Notes under the pieces: generated by a model
The model's database searches: none
Told to the model about the DNA's origin: nothing
What the model saw: the letters and a program-made list of their open reading frames with translations, nothing else
Shown: piece after piece, positions 9,842 through 20,494 of the stretch
Layout of the letters: each line of letters starts with the position of its first letter
Numbering within the stretch: position 1 is the stretch's first letter
Assembly: GCA_016930275.1 (NCBI GenBank)
Contig: JAFGHA010000078.1
Location: 1 to 64,000, forward strand
Direction of reading: 5' to 3'
Length of the DNA: 64,000 bases
DNA from: Chitinispirillaceae bacterium
GTDB lineage: Bacteria > Fibrobacterota > Chitinivibrionia > Chitinivibrionales > Chitinispirillaceae
Translations under genes and position numbers: made by a program

Positions 9842-12733
9842 TTACCAGCGTAATGCCAGTTTTTTCTTTTCGATCATGGGAGTACCGTCGGGAAACTGGA
9901 ATTTGAAAACGACCAGATAGGGACCGCTTGCGACCCTTCGACCGGTCCGGTTCGTACCGTTCCAGACGAAATAGTAGTTTCGCGGCCGGCGTGATGACTC
10001 GAATACATCCAGATCTGTTTGAATCAGGTTGCCGACAGGATCGTAGATCATCGCTTTTCCGTATACCGAATCACGTCTCGTGGTATTGAAATCCATCGCC
10101 TTCAAATCGCGTCGCGCGATCACCCGGACAACCTTTCCGTAGTCTTCGGGAATATTCAGGTTGTTTTTCACATTATCGTCGATTTCCAGGTCTCTTCCGG
10201 GTTCGTTGGGAATAGCGGTGATCTCGAGATCCGCCCCTGCACCCCAGACGATTTCACCTTTTTTATCGGTTTGTGCCGCGTTACCCGCAGCATCGGTAAT
10301 TGTTGTACGGACAATCCGGATACTGTCTTCCTCGGGTGTTATCTGTCCTGTCGGAACCAGTATTTTTATCGATGAGATGAAATCTCCTGAGCAGGGATTG
10401 CTTTCCAAATATTCTGATCCGTTGAGTGCCGCATTCTGATCGATGGACTGTTCATTGGATACCGTGAAAACCCGATCGGGGGTCGTGGCCGTGAGTTCAT
10501 CGCAGGTGATCGGCTCATTGAATTCCAAAAGAAGCGTATCGTATGGCTTGCCGATAGCTGCCGGCGTAAGAGTTCCTTTTTTGACATACGGTCCCTCAAG
10601 ATCGTCGGCGATTCTGACCGGATTACTGTTTTTCGACCACCCGGAAGCGATACTTCCCGCGCTTTTCTGACGCATGTTCACCAGAATACGTCCCGATACC
10701 GGGCTCGAGAACTGCAGATTAAGCTGTGCGTCTACCCAGCTGGTCGGTGGAACGGTAAGCACTTCACCTTTCGATTCGACATCAGCAAGGGTCCACGTGA
10801 TATTGGAAATCGTCGGAATGGCAAGTGTCCTGGTGCCTGCCTGGGTGCTTACTCTGGAACGGTTGCTGAAGCGGATTTCATCAACCGACCAGCGGTTCGG
10901 CACCGATACGGTGATTGCACCGGCGGCGATCGCGGTTGAAAATGATGCCTCATCGGAAACGGCAATCCCGTTGATGAAAAGCTGCACTTTGCCACTGGTA
11001 CGTACGACGGCGATATGTGACCAAGCGGCATCATCAAGCGGTACCAGGGCCGAAACGATTACGCTGTTATCCGATTTGAAGTACAGTTTCATTTCGTTGT
11101 CGACACCGATTTCATATCCGGAACCACTGAACAGGACGGCAGCTTCGTTTCGTCCGGGATTCACCCACTCTTCGATAACGAAGTCACCACCGAGCTGTGC
11201 GAGCGAATAGGAAAAATTTCCACTGGTAATGGCACCGGAGCCGAACAGCTGTGCGCTGGTGGTAAAGGTGGGACTTCCGGTCGCACCGGTACCACCCGTG
11301 GCATTGGTAAGGTCGCCGTCGAGATGGAAGGTGGCCAGTACACCGTTTTCGTTGTCGGGAAATCTGGTGAATATTCTCAGTTGTGTCGTGTCCAGTTTGA
11401 AATTCTGCGCATTGGAAATGGTCGCCTTGACATCGAATTTTTCATTCTGCAATCTGATTTCCGGCGTAACGGTGATGGTTAATCGGGCTGAAACCAGTTC
11501 ACAGTACTCCTTGAACAGGTCGGTATCAAGCGTTTCCCGGTACAGGGTACTCCTGACAATTATCACATTGGTGGTTTTCACGATAGTATCACCCAGCGAG
11601 GGACTGTAAATCCGCTGGCGTACTTCCAGATTATTCGGTCCTTCCACCAGTGTCAGATTGTCCAGCGTCGATTCCCAGACGGCGTCGCTTCCGACACGGG
11701 TAATGGTACGGCTGCTGCTGACCTCGCCATTGGTATTATTGGTGACGATCAGTTCAACCAGTTGTTGCGGTACCGTTCGGGTCATGCTGTCGAGGAGCGT
11801 CTGAAAATTGCTGACGATATTTTCAGGAGTCGATCCGGGAAAGTACATGCCACCAGTGAGGACCTTACTGGTGTACTCGAGATAGGACAGGTCCACCGGA
11901 TCGGTCGTGGAACAGCCTTCAGGTGGATAACCATGTTCGACATGCAGCGCGACATTGGAGAGAAACACGCCGTGGACCGCGGGAACCGCACGCCCCGGAT
12001 TGGTTCTGATGTAGGCACTGACGACGGAATCCGGATGACGGATATCGAGATCATCCCATGCGCCGTCCGTCAGCAGAATGACGTGACGGGTCATGAACGG
12101 GTCCATCTGGTCGAAATTGAAATCCGCGATTCGCAGGCCCGTCTGGAGACCGAGACCGAGGTAGGTGGCGAGGCTTTTCGTGGTTTTTCCGATACCGCGG
12201 TCCTGGCAGGCCGCACCGTCGATCCAGTCGTGTATCTGTGAGACATTGTTGTCGGAATTCAGAGGCAGCGGATTATGCGTTTCGGCGTTCTGTGCGTAAA
12301 TGACGATCCCGACCTGCGATTCAGGGCTCTTTGCTCTCAGGCTGTCAACAAAAAGGTGGGCTGCGGCAACGCGCTGATTGGTAGGGTCATTGAGCATACA
12401 GTTGTTCGTACCGTCTCCCTCGGTACAGCACTGATTGGAGTTTTCGCACATGCTTCCCGATTCGTCAAGAACCATGATCACCCGGATGGGGGCATACCCT
12501 GAATCGATGGTGTCAAGCTGCAGGCAGAACCGGAACGTACCGCCGAGCGCGGCGACGTCTCTTCCCACTGAATCGAGAGCACCTTCGTTCGGTTCAAAAC
12601 AGGATGTATCGGGTTGGGCAACACAATACTGAAAATAAATAGTCTGGTCCACCTGCCCGGAAACTCCTGCGGTCATCGAAAAAAGCAGCAACGAGGTAAG
12701 TAGCAGTATTCCTGATTTGAACGGTGAATTCAT
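9842..12733 (-). CDS. Secreted VWA + LamG-like domain protein with FlgD-like C-terminal domain
   Basis: VLDESGSM MIDAS motif; GDFVIEEWVNPG...WSHIAVVRTSGKVQLFINGI LamG-like; C-terminal YFVWNGTNRTGRRVASGPYLVVFKF. Confidence 0.8.
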   Translation of the reverse strand: MNSPFKSGILLLTSLLLFSMTAGVSGQVDQTIYFQYCVAQPDTSCFEPNEGALDSVGRDVAALGGTFRFCLQLDTIDSGYAPIRVIMVLDESGSMCENSNQCCTEGDGTNNCMLNDPTNQRVAAAHLFVDSLRAKSPESQVGIVIYAQNAETHNPLPLNSDNNVSQIHDWIDGAACQDRGIGKTTKSLATYLGLGLQTGLRIADFNFDQMDPFMTRHVILLTDGAWDDLDIRHPDSVVSAYIRTNPGRAVPAVHGVFLSNVALHVEHGYPPEGCSTTDPVDLSYLEYTSKVLTGGMYFPGSTPENIVSNFQTLLDSMTRTVPQQLVELIVTNNTNGEVSSSRTITRVGSDAVWESTLDNLTLVEGPNNLEVRQRIYSPSLGDTIVKTTNVIIVRSTLYRETLDTDLFKEYCELVSARLTITVTPEIRLQNEKFDVKATISNAQNFKLDTTQLRIFTRFPDNENGVLATFHLDGDLTNATGGTGATGSPTFTTSAQLFGSGAITSGNFSYSLAQLGGDFVIEEWVNPGRNEAAVLFSGSGYEIGVDNEMKLYFKSDNSVIVSALVPLDDAAWSHIAVVRTSGKVQLFINGIAVSDEASFSTAIAAGAITVSVPNRWSVDEIRFSNRSRVSTQAGTRTLAIPTISNITWTLADVESKGEVLTVPPTSWVDAQLNLQFSSPVSGRILVNMRQKSAGSIASGWSKNSNPVRIADDLEGPYVKKGTLTPAAIGKPYDTLLLEFNEPITCDELTATTPDRVFTVSNEQSIDQNAALNGSEYLESNPCSGDFISSIKILVPTGQITPEEDSIRIVRTTITDAAGNAAQTDKKGEIVWGAGADLEITAIPNEPGRDLEIDDNVKNNLNIPEDYGKVVRVIARRDLKAMDFNTTRRDSVYGKAMIYDPVGNLIQTDLDVFESSRRPRNYYFVWNGTNRTGRRVASGPYLVVFKFQFPDGTPMIEKKKLALRW

Positions 12734-13122
12734 ACGTACGCTCCTTGATTGAGAACCTTTTCCTGTTCCGAATGCTCCGGTATGTTTTCGTATTTGTAGG
12801 TGGTATTACCGGATGTGTTCATTAATAATATAATGCAGTCAATACCATTGTAACGTTCAAATACTTTTTTTTTCATCATTTATGTTCTCAGATTGGTTAA
12901 AAATGTATTCAATGAGAATACATCGCGCCTATCACCGTTCGCAATGAGCAGTTCATTTCGTGAAGTACGGTAAAAAGCATGTCCGGTTTTTACGAAAGGC
13001 TATCTGTAATCGCTTGAATTTTAACACTGCTTCCATGAGTGGTCATTAATGGTTACGGAAGATCGGGCGCAAACACGAAACACGGTTTTTAAACCGGATT
13101 CAACGGATGTGTCCCCGTGGAA

Positions 13123-14361
13123 TCAGCTGATTGTCCGTCGCAACATATCACCCCGCTGTAATGATTCTGAACTATGAACAGCGATTACCCGGTTGGACGA
13201 AATACGGTCGAGCACATTTCCGCAGAGGTCGGTACATCGGGAAATGGAAACAGGGAACGGAGTGCGGGATTGGTTGACTGGAAGTACTTCAAGTGTTTCA
13301 TCGATGGAAAAACTGTTTTTAACATCGATTACCGGCAGATTCTCCTTTAGATGTCCCTTTACCACCCCGACGATGCGTGAGGCGGAGGTCGCTTTTGATG
13401 AAAAGACTTCCTGCATCTGCAGTTCACCGGTATAGAATCCGGTGGTGTACGGGCGATGATCAATCGATGCAAGGAGTGTTTTCCATTCATCCGGCACCGT
13501 GTATTCCTGCGGGTTGCGGATGAAAAGATCGATGGCGGCTCGGTAGGTTTTCACGACCGCGGCGATATAATGCGCACTTTTATTACGACCTTCGATTTTA
13601 AGAGCGGTAACGCCGCTGCGGATCAACCCGGGAAGTATCTCGATGGTACAGAGATCCCGGGCATTGAGCAGATAGGTGCCGTTGTTGTTTTCTTCGGCTT
13701 CCAGCCACGGTTCCTGCAGCGGATTTCCGGAATCCGACATGAGTGGAGTGATACGGTAACTCCAGCGGCACGGTTGCGGGCAGTCGCCTCTGTTCGGATG
13801 TCGTCCTGAAAAGTACGCCCCCATGAGACAACGGCCTGAAACGGAGACACACATGGCGCCATGGATAAAAATTTCGGTTTCGAGGATTCCTGTCGAGGCC
13901 AGATCGCTGATCTGCTTGAGATTGAGTTCTCGCGGAAGTACGACACGTCGTATCCCCTGTTGCTGCCAGAACCGGAGTGATCGTTGATTGAAAGTTCCGG
14001 TCTGCGTACTGAGATGAAGAGGTACGTCCGGTATGAGTTCTCTGCAGAGATGAACGACTCCCGGATCGCTCACTATAAAGGCATCCGGAAGAAGAGTGTC
14101 GAGCCTGAGCTTTCGGACCAGCGATTCGATTTCCGGTATCTGCTCCGGACCGGGCATGATATTAAGTGCAAAATATATCCGCCGGTTCCCGGCATGGACG
14201 CGGTCGAGCAGTTCAGAAAGGTCCTGCAGGGCAAAGTTCGGTGCATGAGCCCGGAGGTTGTAGGGACCGATACCGACATATACGGCATCGGCGCCGTGAT
14301 CAAGCGCGGCATCAACTGAGGAAAAATCGCCGGCAGGCGCAAGCAGCTGGGGAGAAATCAC
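13123..14361 (-). CDS. Peptidase U32 family protein
   Basis: LLAPAGDFSSVDAALDHGADAVYVG...FIHGAMCVSVSGRCLMGAYFSGRHPNRGDCPQPCRW...KIEGRNKS. Confidence 0.9.
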   Translation of the reverse strand: MISPQLLAPAGDFSSVDAALDHGADAVYVGIGPYNLRAHAPNFALQDLSELLDRVHAGNRRIYFALNIMPGPEQIPEIESLVRKLRLDTLLPDAFIVSDPGVVHLCRELIPDVPLHLSTQTGTFNQRSLRFWQQQGIRRVVLPRELNLKQISDLASTGILETEIFIHGAMCVSVSGRCLMGAYFSGRHPNRGDCPQPCRWSYRITPLMSDSGNPLQEPWLEAEENNNGTYLLNARDLCTIEILPGLIRSGVTALKIEGRNKSAHYIAAVVKTYRAAIDLFIRNPQEYTVPDEWKTLLASIDHRPYTTGFYTGELQMQEVFSSKATSASRIVGVVKGHLKENLPVIDVKNSFSIDETLEVLPVNQSRTPFPVSISRCTDLCGNVLDRISSNRVIAVHSSESLQRGDMLRRTIS

Positions 14362-14786
14362 TGCGATGCTTCCGGTGGATCCGGGGGGGGAAGAGCGAGG
14401 GCCTTATCAAGTTCCTCAATGTAGCGTTCTTTGGGCTGAACCCCCCGCATGGCTGCCACAACGTTTTTGTTTTTGATAACAAAAACCGATGGAATCGACT
14501 GCACACCGAAATAGGCGCTGAGGGCGCGATGAATATCGACGTTCACCTTGACGAAGAGCACCCGTTTCCGGTACGTTTTCTCCAGATCTTCGATGATCGG
14601 ATTGAGCATTTTGCACGGACCGCACCAGACCGCCCAGAAATCCACAAGTACCGGCAATTCCGATTGAACGATCCGGTCGGCAATCAGTTGGGATGAATCT
14701 TCGGGAGCTTTCATCGGCTGCCCGGAGCTGTTCAGCGTGGTGCACAACATGAATAATGTGAAAACGGGAATCAGGATGTTTTTCAT
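14358..14786 (-). CDS. Secreted thioredoxin-family protein
   Basis: Signal peptide; VDFWAVWCGPCKMLNPIIEDL. Confidence 0.9.
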   Translation of the reverse strand: MKNILIPVFTLFMLCTTLNSSGQPMKAPEDSSQLIADRIVQSELPVLVDFWAVWCGPCKMLNPIIEDLEKTYRKRVLFVKVNVDIHRALSAYFGVQSIPSVFVIKNKNVVAAMRGVQPKERYIEELDKALALPPPDPPEASQ

Positions 14787-14801
14787 AGGTGCCGCCTCAT
14801 T

Positions 14802-15638
14802 CTAAAACTGCGCGAAATATGCGAGCTTGATCTCTCTGTTCCATCCGATGCGTCTGCCGTCGGAGGTCGTCCGTCGCTCCAAAAGGTCACGGACGTCAAG
14901 TTCGATATAGAAGTTGGGAGAGAACGCCCATCGCAGACCCGCATTGAGATAGCCGTCCGACGGACGGGCATAGAGCGGGGGCTTACCGGGATGCGCATCA
15001 AGGTTGTTGAAAGCGAAGTCATACTCGAAAACAAGAGATAGCTCCTCGTTGAGGCCGAGATCGATTCCGGCGATGAAATCGGGCCATTTAACTGTTCGTA
15101 TCTGCTCCATCGAATAGCTGCACATGCCGTGCAGGCCGAGCTGCAGCGCGTTGAACAGCAGATAATTTTTACTCAGTGCGAGAAAGAAACCGGGAGATTT
15201 GAAGATATAGCCTTTATAGTCGAAACGTGCGGTGTCGGTAAGGCCGCCGTGGCCCTGGTGATCGTAGCCGATCGTGAGACCCGGAAAGTGGACGCGTTCC
15301 TCGATCAGGCGGTACTTGACAAGCCATCCGGGAAGCGAATGGGGACGGACCCGGTTCCCTCTCCCGACGAGACCTTCCCCTCCGTAACTCAATCCGAGGG
15401 TGAGCCGGTTGGTGACACCGATATCAAATCCGAACGTGATTCCCGCTCCAAGCGTGCTGTCACCCGCTTCATAAAACCGGCATTCGATATCGTACTGACC
15501 TTTTGCAAGGATACCCGCAGTATGGGCATCCACCAGTTTTCGCGGCTGAATCATTTCGGCGGTACTACTGCCGGAAAGTCCGCAGAGTAAAAGAAACGCT
15601 GTTCCCAGTCGACTCAAACCAGTATGTTTACTTCCCAC
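14802..15638 (-). CDS. Outer-membrane-like hypothetical protein
   Basis: Signal peptide and alternating beta-strand pattern. Confidence 0.5.
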   Translation of the reverse strand: MGSKHTGLSRLGTAFLLLCGLSGSSTAEMIQPRKLVDAHTAGILAKGQYDIECRFYEAGDSTLGAGITFGFDIGVTNRLTLGLSYGGEGLVGRGNRVRPHSLPGWLVKYRLIEERVHFPGLTIGYDHQGHGGLTDTARFDYKGYIFKSPGFFLALSKNYLLFNALQLGLHGMCSYSMEQIRTVKWPDFIAGIDLGLNEELSLVFEYDFAFNNLDAHPGKPPLYARPSDGYLNAGLRWAFSPNFYIELDVRDLLERRTTSDGRRIGWNREIKLAYFAQF

Positions 15639-16782
15639 GTTTTCCCTTTCGTTTCAGACGACGATTGTTTCTTCTTCGGATCTCCAGTTTCTTCCGGTCG
15701 TGCTCGGCATTGGTTACCGAGAAATCATGTTCCCCCGAGCCGTCCCATTTGGCGACGAAAAAGAGTTCGTCGGTTGCAAGCGGTTTTGCAGCCGCAGCAA
15801 GCGCACCCTTGCCGGGTGAACAGATCGGCCCGGGCGGCAGCCCCGGAAAACGGCGGGTGTTGTACGGAGAGTTGCAGTTGAGCTCCGATACCCGCAGGGG
15901 ACCACCGAACCTTTTAAGAGCGAACCGGACCGTCGGGTCTGCTCCGAGCGGATCTCCCAGGCGGAGCCGGTTATGGAATACGCCGCTGATACGTGGTTGC
16001 TCGGCGATAAGCGTTGCCTCACGTTCAACGATCGATGCGAGCGTCACCAATTGATGGTGGGTGAATTTTTTTGCGATATCTTCATCTATTTCGATCGATT
16101 GCCATGTTTTCTGGTGATTTGCGACCATCCGTTTTATAAGATCCCTTTCGGTAAAATCCTTTGGAAGACGGTAGGTGTCCGGAAAAAGGTACCCCTCAAG
16201 TGATGGCACACCAAAGGAGAAACCGGCGATAAAAGTGCTGTCGTAACAGATGGCGATAAATCGCGTGGTATCGATGGGGATACTTCGGCGGATATGATAC
16301 GCGGTTTGTTCGATGGTCAACCCTTCAGGGACCATGATGCTGATTTCAAGCGGAGTCGCATGGAGCAGCTTATCGGCTGCGCGGATGGCACCGTCCCCCT
16401 GATGAAGGGTCACCAGACCAGCCTGAATGGAACGCTCCGTTTTTTTGAACCGCATCCAGGCTATCAGGGCACGGGGTGATCGTATCACCCCGCGTTTTTT
16501 CAGTATCGTGGCAACTTCGTACAACGACATGTTCTGCTCGATAATCACCTCGACGGGATGTCCACTGGTACGAAACGGCAGAAAAAGCATTTTTCCCGTT
16601 ACCAGTAATGAACCGACGATAATGAAAACGATCGAGAGAATGGTAAGGGCGAGAAACAACGGTTTACGCTGCATTAATCGAATAATCCTTAACATGCTGT
16701 AAAGTAGATACCCTGCAATGAACAGTATAAAAATAATACCATTCAGTCCAAGCTGAAAAAAGTATCGGATAGTCTTCATCAT
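15628..16782 (-). CDS. mltG: Endolytic transglycosylase MltG (YceG-like)
   Basis: N-terminal TM; VPEGLTIEQTA, LEGYLFPDTYRLPK, LASIVEREA...VFHNRL, YNTRRFPGLPPGPICSPGKGAL. Confidence 0.9.
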   Translation of the reverse strand: MMKTIRYFFQLGLNGIIFILFIAGYLLYSMLRIIRLMQRKPLFLALTILSIVFIIVGSLLVTGKMLFLPFRTSGHPVEVIIEQNMSLYEVATILKKRGVIRSPRALIAWMRFKKTERSIQAGLVTLHQGDGAIRAADKLLHATPLEISIMVPEGLTIEQTAYHIRRSIPIDTTRFIAICYDSTFIAGFSFGVPSLEGYLFPDTYRLPKDFTERDLIKRMVANHQKTWQSIEIDEDIAKKFTHHQLVTLASIVEREATLIAEQPRISGVFHNRLRLGDPLGADPTVRFALKRFGGPLRVSELNCNSPYNTRRFPGLPPGPICSPGKGALAAAAKPLATDELFFVAKWDGSGEHDFSVTNAEHDRKKLEIRRRNNRRLKRKGKRGK

Positions 16783-16911
16783 TCCTTTCCGTGGAGCTGT
16801 ACGGTGAAGCGTGCAATGTCCCGTTCCTTTTCCGGACGGAAATCAGGAAAAGGCAATCAGAATCACCCTGATTATCACGGAAAATACCTGATACCGTAAC
16901 GGGTGGGAGAA

Positions 16912-19533
16912 TCAGTCGGCTTCGATATCCAGTTGCCGGAGTTTTCTGAACAGGGTCGCCTTGTGAATACCCAGACGCTTTGCTGCCAGATGCTTATTCC
17001 ATTTACACTCATTGAGAATCGATTTCACGTACAGCCGTTCAAGTTCCTCGAAATTTCTTATTCCGGCGAACGCCATCCCCTCGGCATTGTTGCACCGTTC
17101 CCTGAATGCTACGGGAAGGTGCATCGTATCGATCACCGGTTCCTTGCAGAAGATGAAAGCGTGTTCGATGACATTTTCGAGTTCACGGATATTACCGGGA
17201 AAATCATGTGCCAGAAGAAGCTGCAATGCGGCTTCGGTAATACCCTTGATTGATTTTTCGTAGCGGCTGTTGAACCGTTCGATGAAATGGTCGCACAGCA
17301 GCGGAATGTCACAGCGGCGTTGTTTGAGCGGCGGAAGGTGAATGGTCACCACATTGATTCGGTAGAAAAGGTCCTCACGGAATGTTCCGGTGGCTACCAG
17401 TTCCTCGAGGTTTTTATTGGTGGCCACGATAATCCGCGCGTTCGTTGTTTGTGCCTGGGTCGCACCGAGCGGCTCGTAGATTTTTTCCTGCAGTACCCGA
17501 AGCAGCTTCACCTGCATTGCTATTGAGATATCACCGATTTCATCGAGAAAAATGGTACCGTTTTCAGCAAGCGCGAATCTGCCGGGTTTGTCTTTTTTGG
17601 CGTCGGTAAATGCCCCCGCCTTGTAGCCGAACAGTTCCGATTCAAGGAGCGCGTCGGGCAGGGCGCTGCAGTTGATGGCGATGAACGGTTTCCCTTTGCG
17701 GGAACCGAGTTCGTGGAGTGAGCGGGCGATGAGTTCCTTGCCGGTCCCGCTGTCGCCGGTAACCAGTACGGCTGCACTTGCCTGCGACACTTCGGGCAGA
17801 ATATCAAAAATCTGTTTCATGTCGGGGCTGCGGCTGACGATATTGTTGAATCCGGTATACTCACGCAGTTCTTTGCGCAACCCGGCGACCATGGCCTCGG
17901 CGCGTGCGGTGGCTTCACGTTCCTTTTGGAGACGGGCCTCCTGTGCTTCTTTACGGGAAGTGATCTCCTGTACCTGCACGAGGTACATTGACGGTTGCGC
18001 CGTTGTGGAACCGATTGAGGAAACATACCATTCAAACCACCGTTTTCCACTTTCCGTCGCGGGATCCTCCGGCAGCTCCGTTTCGGTATTGAAGGGAGCA
18101 CCCGGATGAAGCTTGCTCTCCAGGTCCGGATCGATTCCGGCCGCCGAAAAAAGACGGTCAGGGAGCCGTGTTTTCTTGAACATACGCTCAAACGAAGTGT
18201 TGTTGTCGAGCAGCTTTCCCGCGGTGTCGTACAGCGCGATACCGATGGGGGAACTCGCGTATACCGATCTGAACCGCTCTTCGCTCTCGCGAAGCTGATT
18301 CTCGGCCCGGATACGATCTGAAATATCAATAAGGCAGCTGCGGATTCCTATGATGTCACCGTTTCTGGTGATCGGTGCGCTGTTGATGATCAGCTGGAGA
18401 CGTGACCGGTCTTTCCGGAAGAGTTCATAGAGTTTCGGGTTGCCGAAATCACCGTGCGTGACGTTAAATACATCCTGCCTGAAACGTTCATGGTCGGCTT
18501 CGGGTACCAGATCCCAGACCGAAACGCCGTGTTTAAAATCCTCGTGAGTAAAACCGAACGAAGTGAGTCCTATTTCGTTGACGTAGGTCAGTTTCATCGA
18601 TGTATCGATTTCACAGATGATACCGGGCAGCAGATCCGCTGTTTCCTTGAACCGCTGCCGGCTTTCCCGCAGTTGTTCCTCGTGGTATTTTCGTTCGGTG
18701 ATGTCGCGGGCGATTCCCTGTATACCGACGGAGCGGTTGGCTTCCCTGATCAGGCGGGTACTCAATTCGACCCAGACCGGTTTTCCGTCGCGGGTGCGGG
18801 TGAGCAGTTCATAACGATCCGAAGAGGTGGAATGGGATTGTTTGTCGGCAAGCTTTTCCATGACGAATTGCATCCATGCAGGGTCGATTAGCTGCCGGAT
18901 ATTGGTTTTGAGAATATCGTCAACATTGTAACCGAAGGTGGAGAGCGCGGAGTTGTTCGCCGAGGTGAAGTTGCCTTCGAGATCGGTGGTGAAAACGATA
19001 TCGGTGGCATTTTCAAACAGCTCACGGTAACGGTGTTCACTCTCTCTGAGTGCGCGTTCAGAGTGCTTCAGCCGGGTTATATCGACGAGTGAAACAAGGC
19101 TGTCGCCGGTGCCCGGTATCATCGAGGCGGTGAGCAGCATGTCCCGTACGTTACCATCCTTGTCGATCAGCCTGAATTCGTATTCACTGGGAACCGATGA
19201 AGGATCGGATCGGCGCTTCCGGTGATATTCCATCATCCGGTCGATATCTTCGGGAACGACCACTTCCGTCCATTTCCGCCGTTTGAAACTTTCCTCGTGG
19301 GCATAACCGGTAATCTCTTCGAGTTTGTGATTGGCCATGGTAATGGTCATCTCTTCATCGATGACGATCATCGCCGTTCCGGTATGATCGAAAACGGTCC
19401 GGTAGCGTTCTTCACTTTCGTTCAGATGTTTCTTGACACGATAATGCTCCTCGGCGGCGGATTTGAGTTCAGAGAGTTCAGCTCTGGTCGCTTCGAGTTC
19501 ACGAAGGAGTTCTTCATAACTGGGTTGCTGCAT
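16912..19533 (-). CDS. Multi-PAS sigma54-dependent transcriptional activator
   Basis: Several PAS repeats (ESEERYRTVF...); AAA+ GDSGTGKELIARSLH, LFGYKAGAFTDAKKDKPGRFALAENGTIFLDEIGD; Fis-type HTH end. Confidence 0.92.
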   Translation of the reverse strand: MQQPSYEELLRELEATRAELSELKSAAEEHYRVKKHLNESEERYRTVFDHTGTAMIVIDEEMTITMANHKLEEITGYAHEESFKRRKWTEVVVPEDIDRMMEYHRKRRSDPSSVPSEYEFRLIDKDGNVRDMLLTASMIPGTGDSLVSLVDITRLKHSERALRESEHRYRELFENATDIVFTTDLEGNFTSANNSALSTFGYNVDDILKTNIRQLIDPAWMQFVMEKLADKQSHSTSSDRYELLTRTRDGKPVWVELSTRLIREANRSVGIQGIARDITERKYHEEQLRESRQRFKETADLLPGIICEIDTSMKLTYVNEIGLTSFGFTHEDFKHGVSVWDLVPEADHERFRQDVFNVTHGDFGNPKLYELFRKDRSRLQLIINSAPITRNGDIIGIRSCLIDISDRIRAENQLRESEERFRSVYASSPIGIALYDTAGKLLDNNTSFERMFKKTRLPDRLFSAAGIDPDLESKLHPGAPFNTETELPEDPATESGKRWFEWYVSSIGSTTAQPSMYLVQVQEITSRKEAQEARLQKEREATARAEAMVAGLRKELREYTGFNNIVSRSPDMKQIFDILPEVSQASAAVLVTGDSGTGKELIARSLHELGSRKGKPFIAINCSALPDALLESELFGYKAGAFTDAKKDKPGRFALAENGTIFLDEIGDISIAMQVKLLRVLQEKIYEPLGATQAQTTNARIIVATNKNLEELVATGTFREDLFYRINVVTIHLPPLKQRRCDIPLLCDHFIERFNSRYEKSIKGITEAALQLLLAHDFPGNIRELENVIEHAFIFCKEPVIDTMHLPVAFRERCNNAEGMAFAGIRNFEELERLYVKSILNECKWNKHLAAKRLGIHKATLFRKLRQLDIEAD

Positions 19534-19882
19534 GAAACCGGCTCCGGAAATGATCGACAGCGGTCTTTTTTACGAATGGGTAGTGATTAGACGGCGCTGG
19601 CGCAGATGGAAAGATATCCTGATAAAACAGGTCGATGAAACGGATCGTTTCATCATACCATGGACATTCGTCTGTCAGCCTGTTCACCTATAATCTAATT
19701 AATGCCCTGTTTGACTGAACAGGATTCCCACCTCTCTGTTTATGTAAAAAAAAGGATCCATGGTTGACTTGATGAAGAGGAATAGGTATTATAAAAACGG
19801 GTGCTAACCGTTTTACTGCCTATGTCATGCGGATGCAGAGGGCTAAGTTGCTGTATTTAAAAAAAATAGCCGGGAACATTCT

Positions 19883-20260
19883 ATGGGTACACAGCAGAAA
19901 AAGGTGCTGATCGTCGAAGACGATCAGATGAACGCATCATTGATAGCGGCGGTTCTCGAAGAACGGGGATACAATGTTCTCACGGCCGGTGACGGGGATG
20001 TCGGTCTTGAAATTCTGGCGAAAGATCAGGAAATTGCGGGGGTGGTAACCGACATTTTCATGCCGAACCGCGAAGGCATCGGGTTTATTCGTGCCGTTAA
20101 AAGTCGACATGCCGCGGTAAGGATTGCAGCGATGACCGGAGCCGTCAATTACGAGTCAATATTTTCGACTGCTCAGGATTTCGGTGCTGACTACACCATA
20201 AAAAAGCCGTTTGATATCGATGAATTCGCCGATAAAATCGACGAGATGCTCAGAAATTGA
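19883..20260 (+). CDS. Stand-alone response regulator receiver protein
   Basis: KVLIVEDDQMN...GVVTDIFMPNREG...MTGA...IKKPFD. Confidence 0.93.
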   Translation: MGTQQKKVLIVEDDQMNASLIAAVLEERGYNVLTAGDGDVGLEILAKDQEIAGVVTDIFMPNREGIGFIRAVKSRHAAVRIAAMTGAVNYESIFSTAQDFGADYTIKKPFDIDEFADKIDEMLRN

Positions 20261-20299
20261 AAAGGGCCAATGCCCCTTTCCAGGTTTGGTGATGAATGA

Positions 20300-20332
20300 C
20301 TGCATCGGTGGTATACCGATGCAGTTTTTTTT
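20300..20332 (+). terminator. Rho-independent terminator
   Basis: ctgcatcggt-ggtat-accgatgcag followed by 8 T. Confidence 0.9.
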
Positions 20333-20364
20333 CGTGGTGTTCTGTCTGATGCTGGAACAGGGGA

Positions 20365-20379
20365 CGGATTTGAAATCCG
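20365..20379. repeat. Short REP-like palindrome cggattt-g-aaatccg
   Basis: Perfect 7 bp stem in the intergenic region. Confidence 0.4.
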
Positions 20380-20494
20380 CCCTTACCGTTATCCGCTTGG
20401 TGTGAGGTGACGATTCGCGGGTATTTATCCCTGACGGATTGCTATTTTAAAGGTGTACTCTATTGGACACTGATCCCGCAAGGAACTGCTGCAT

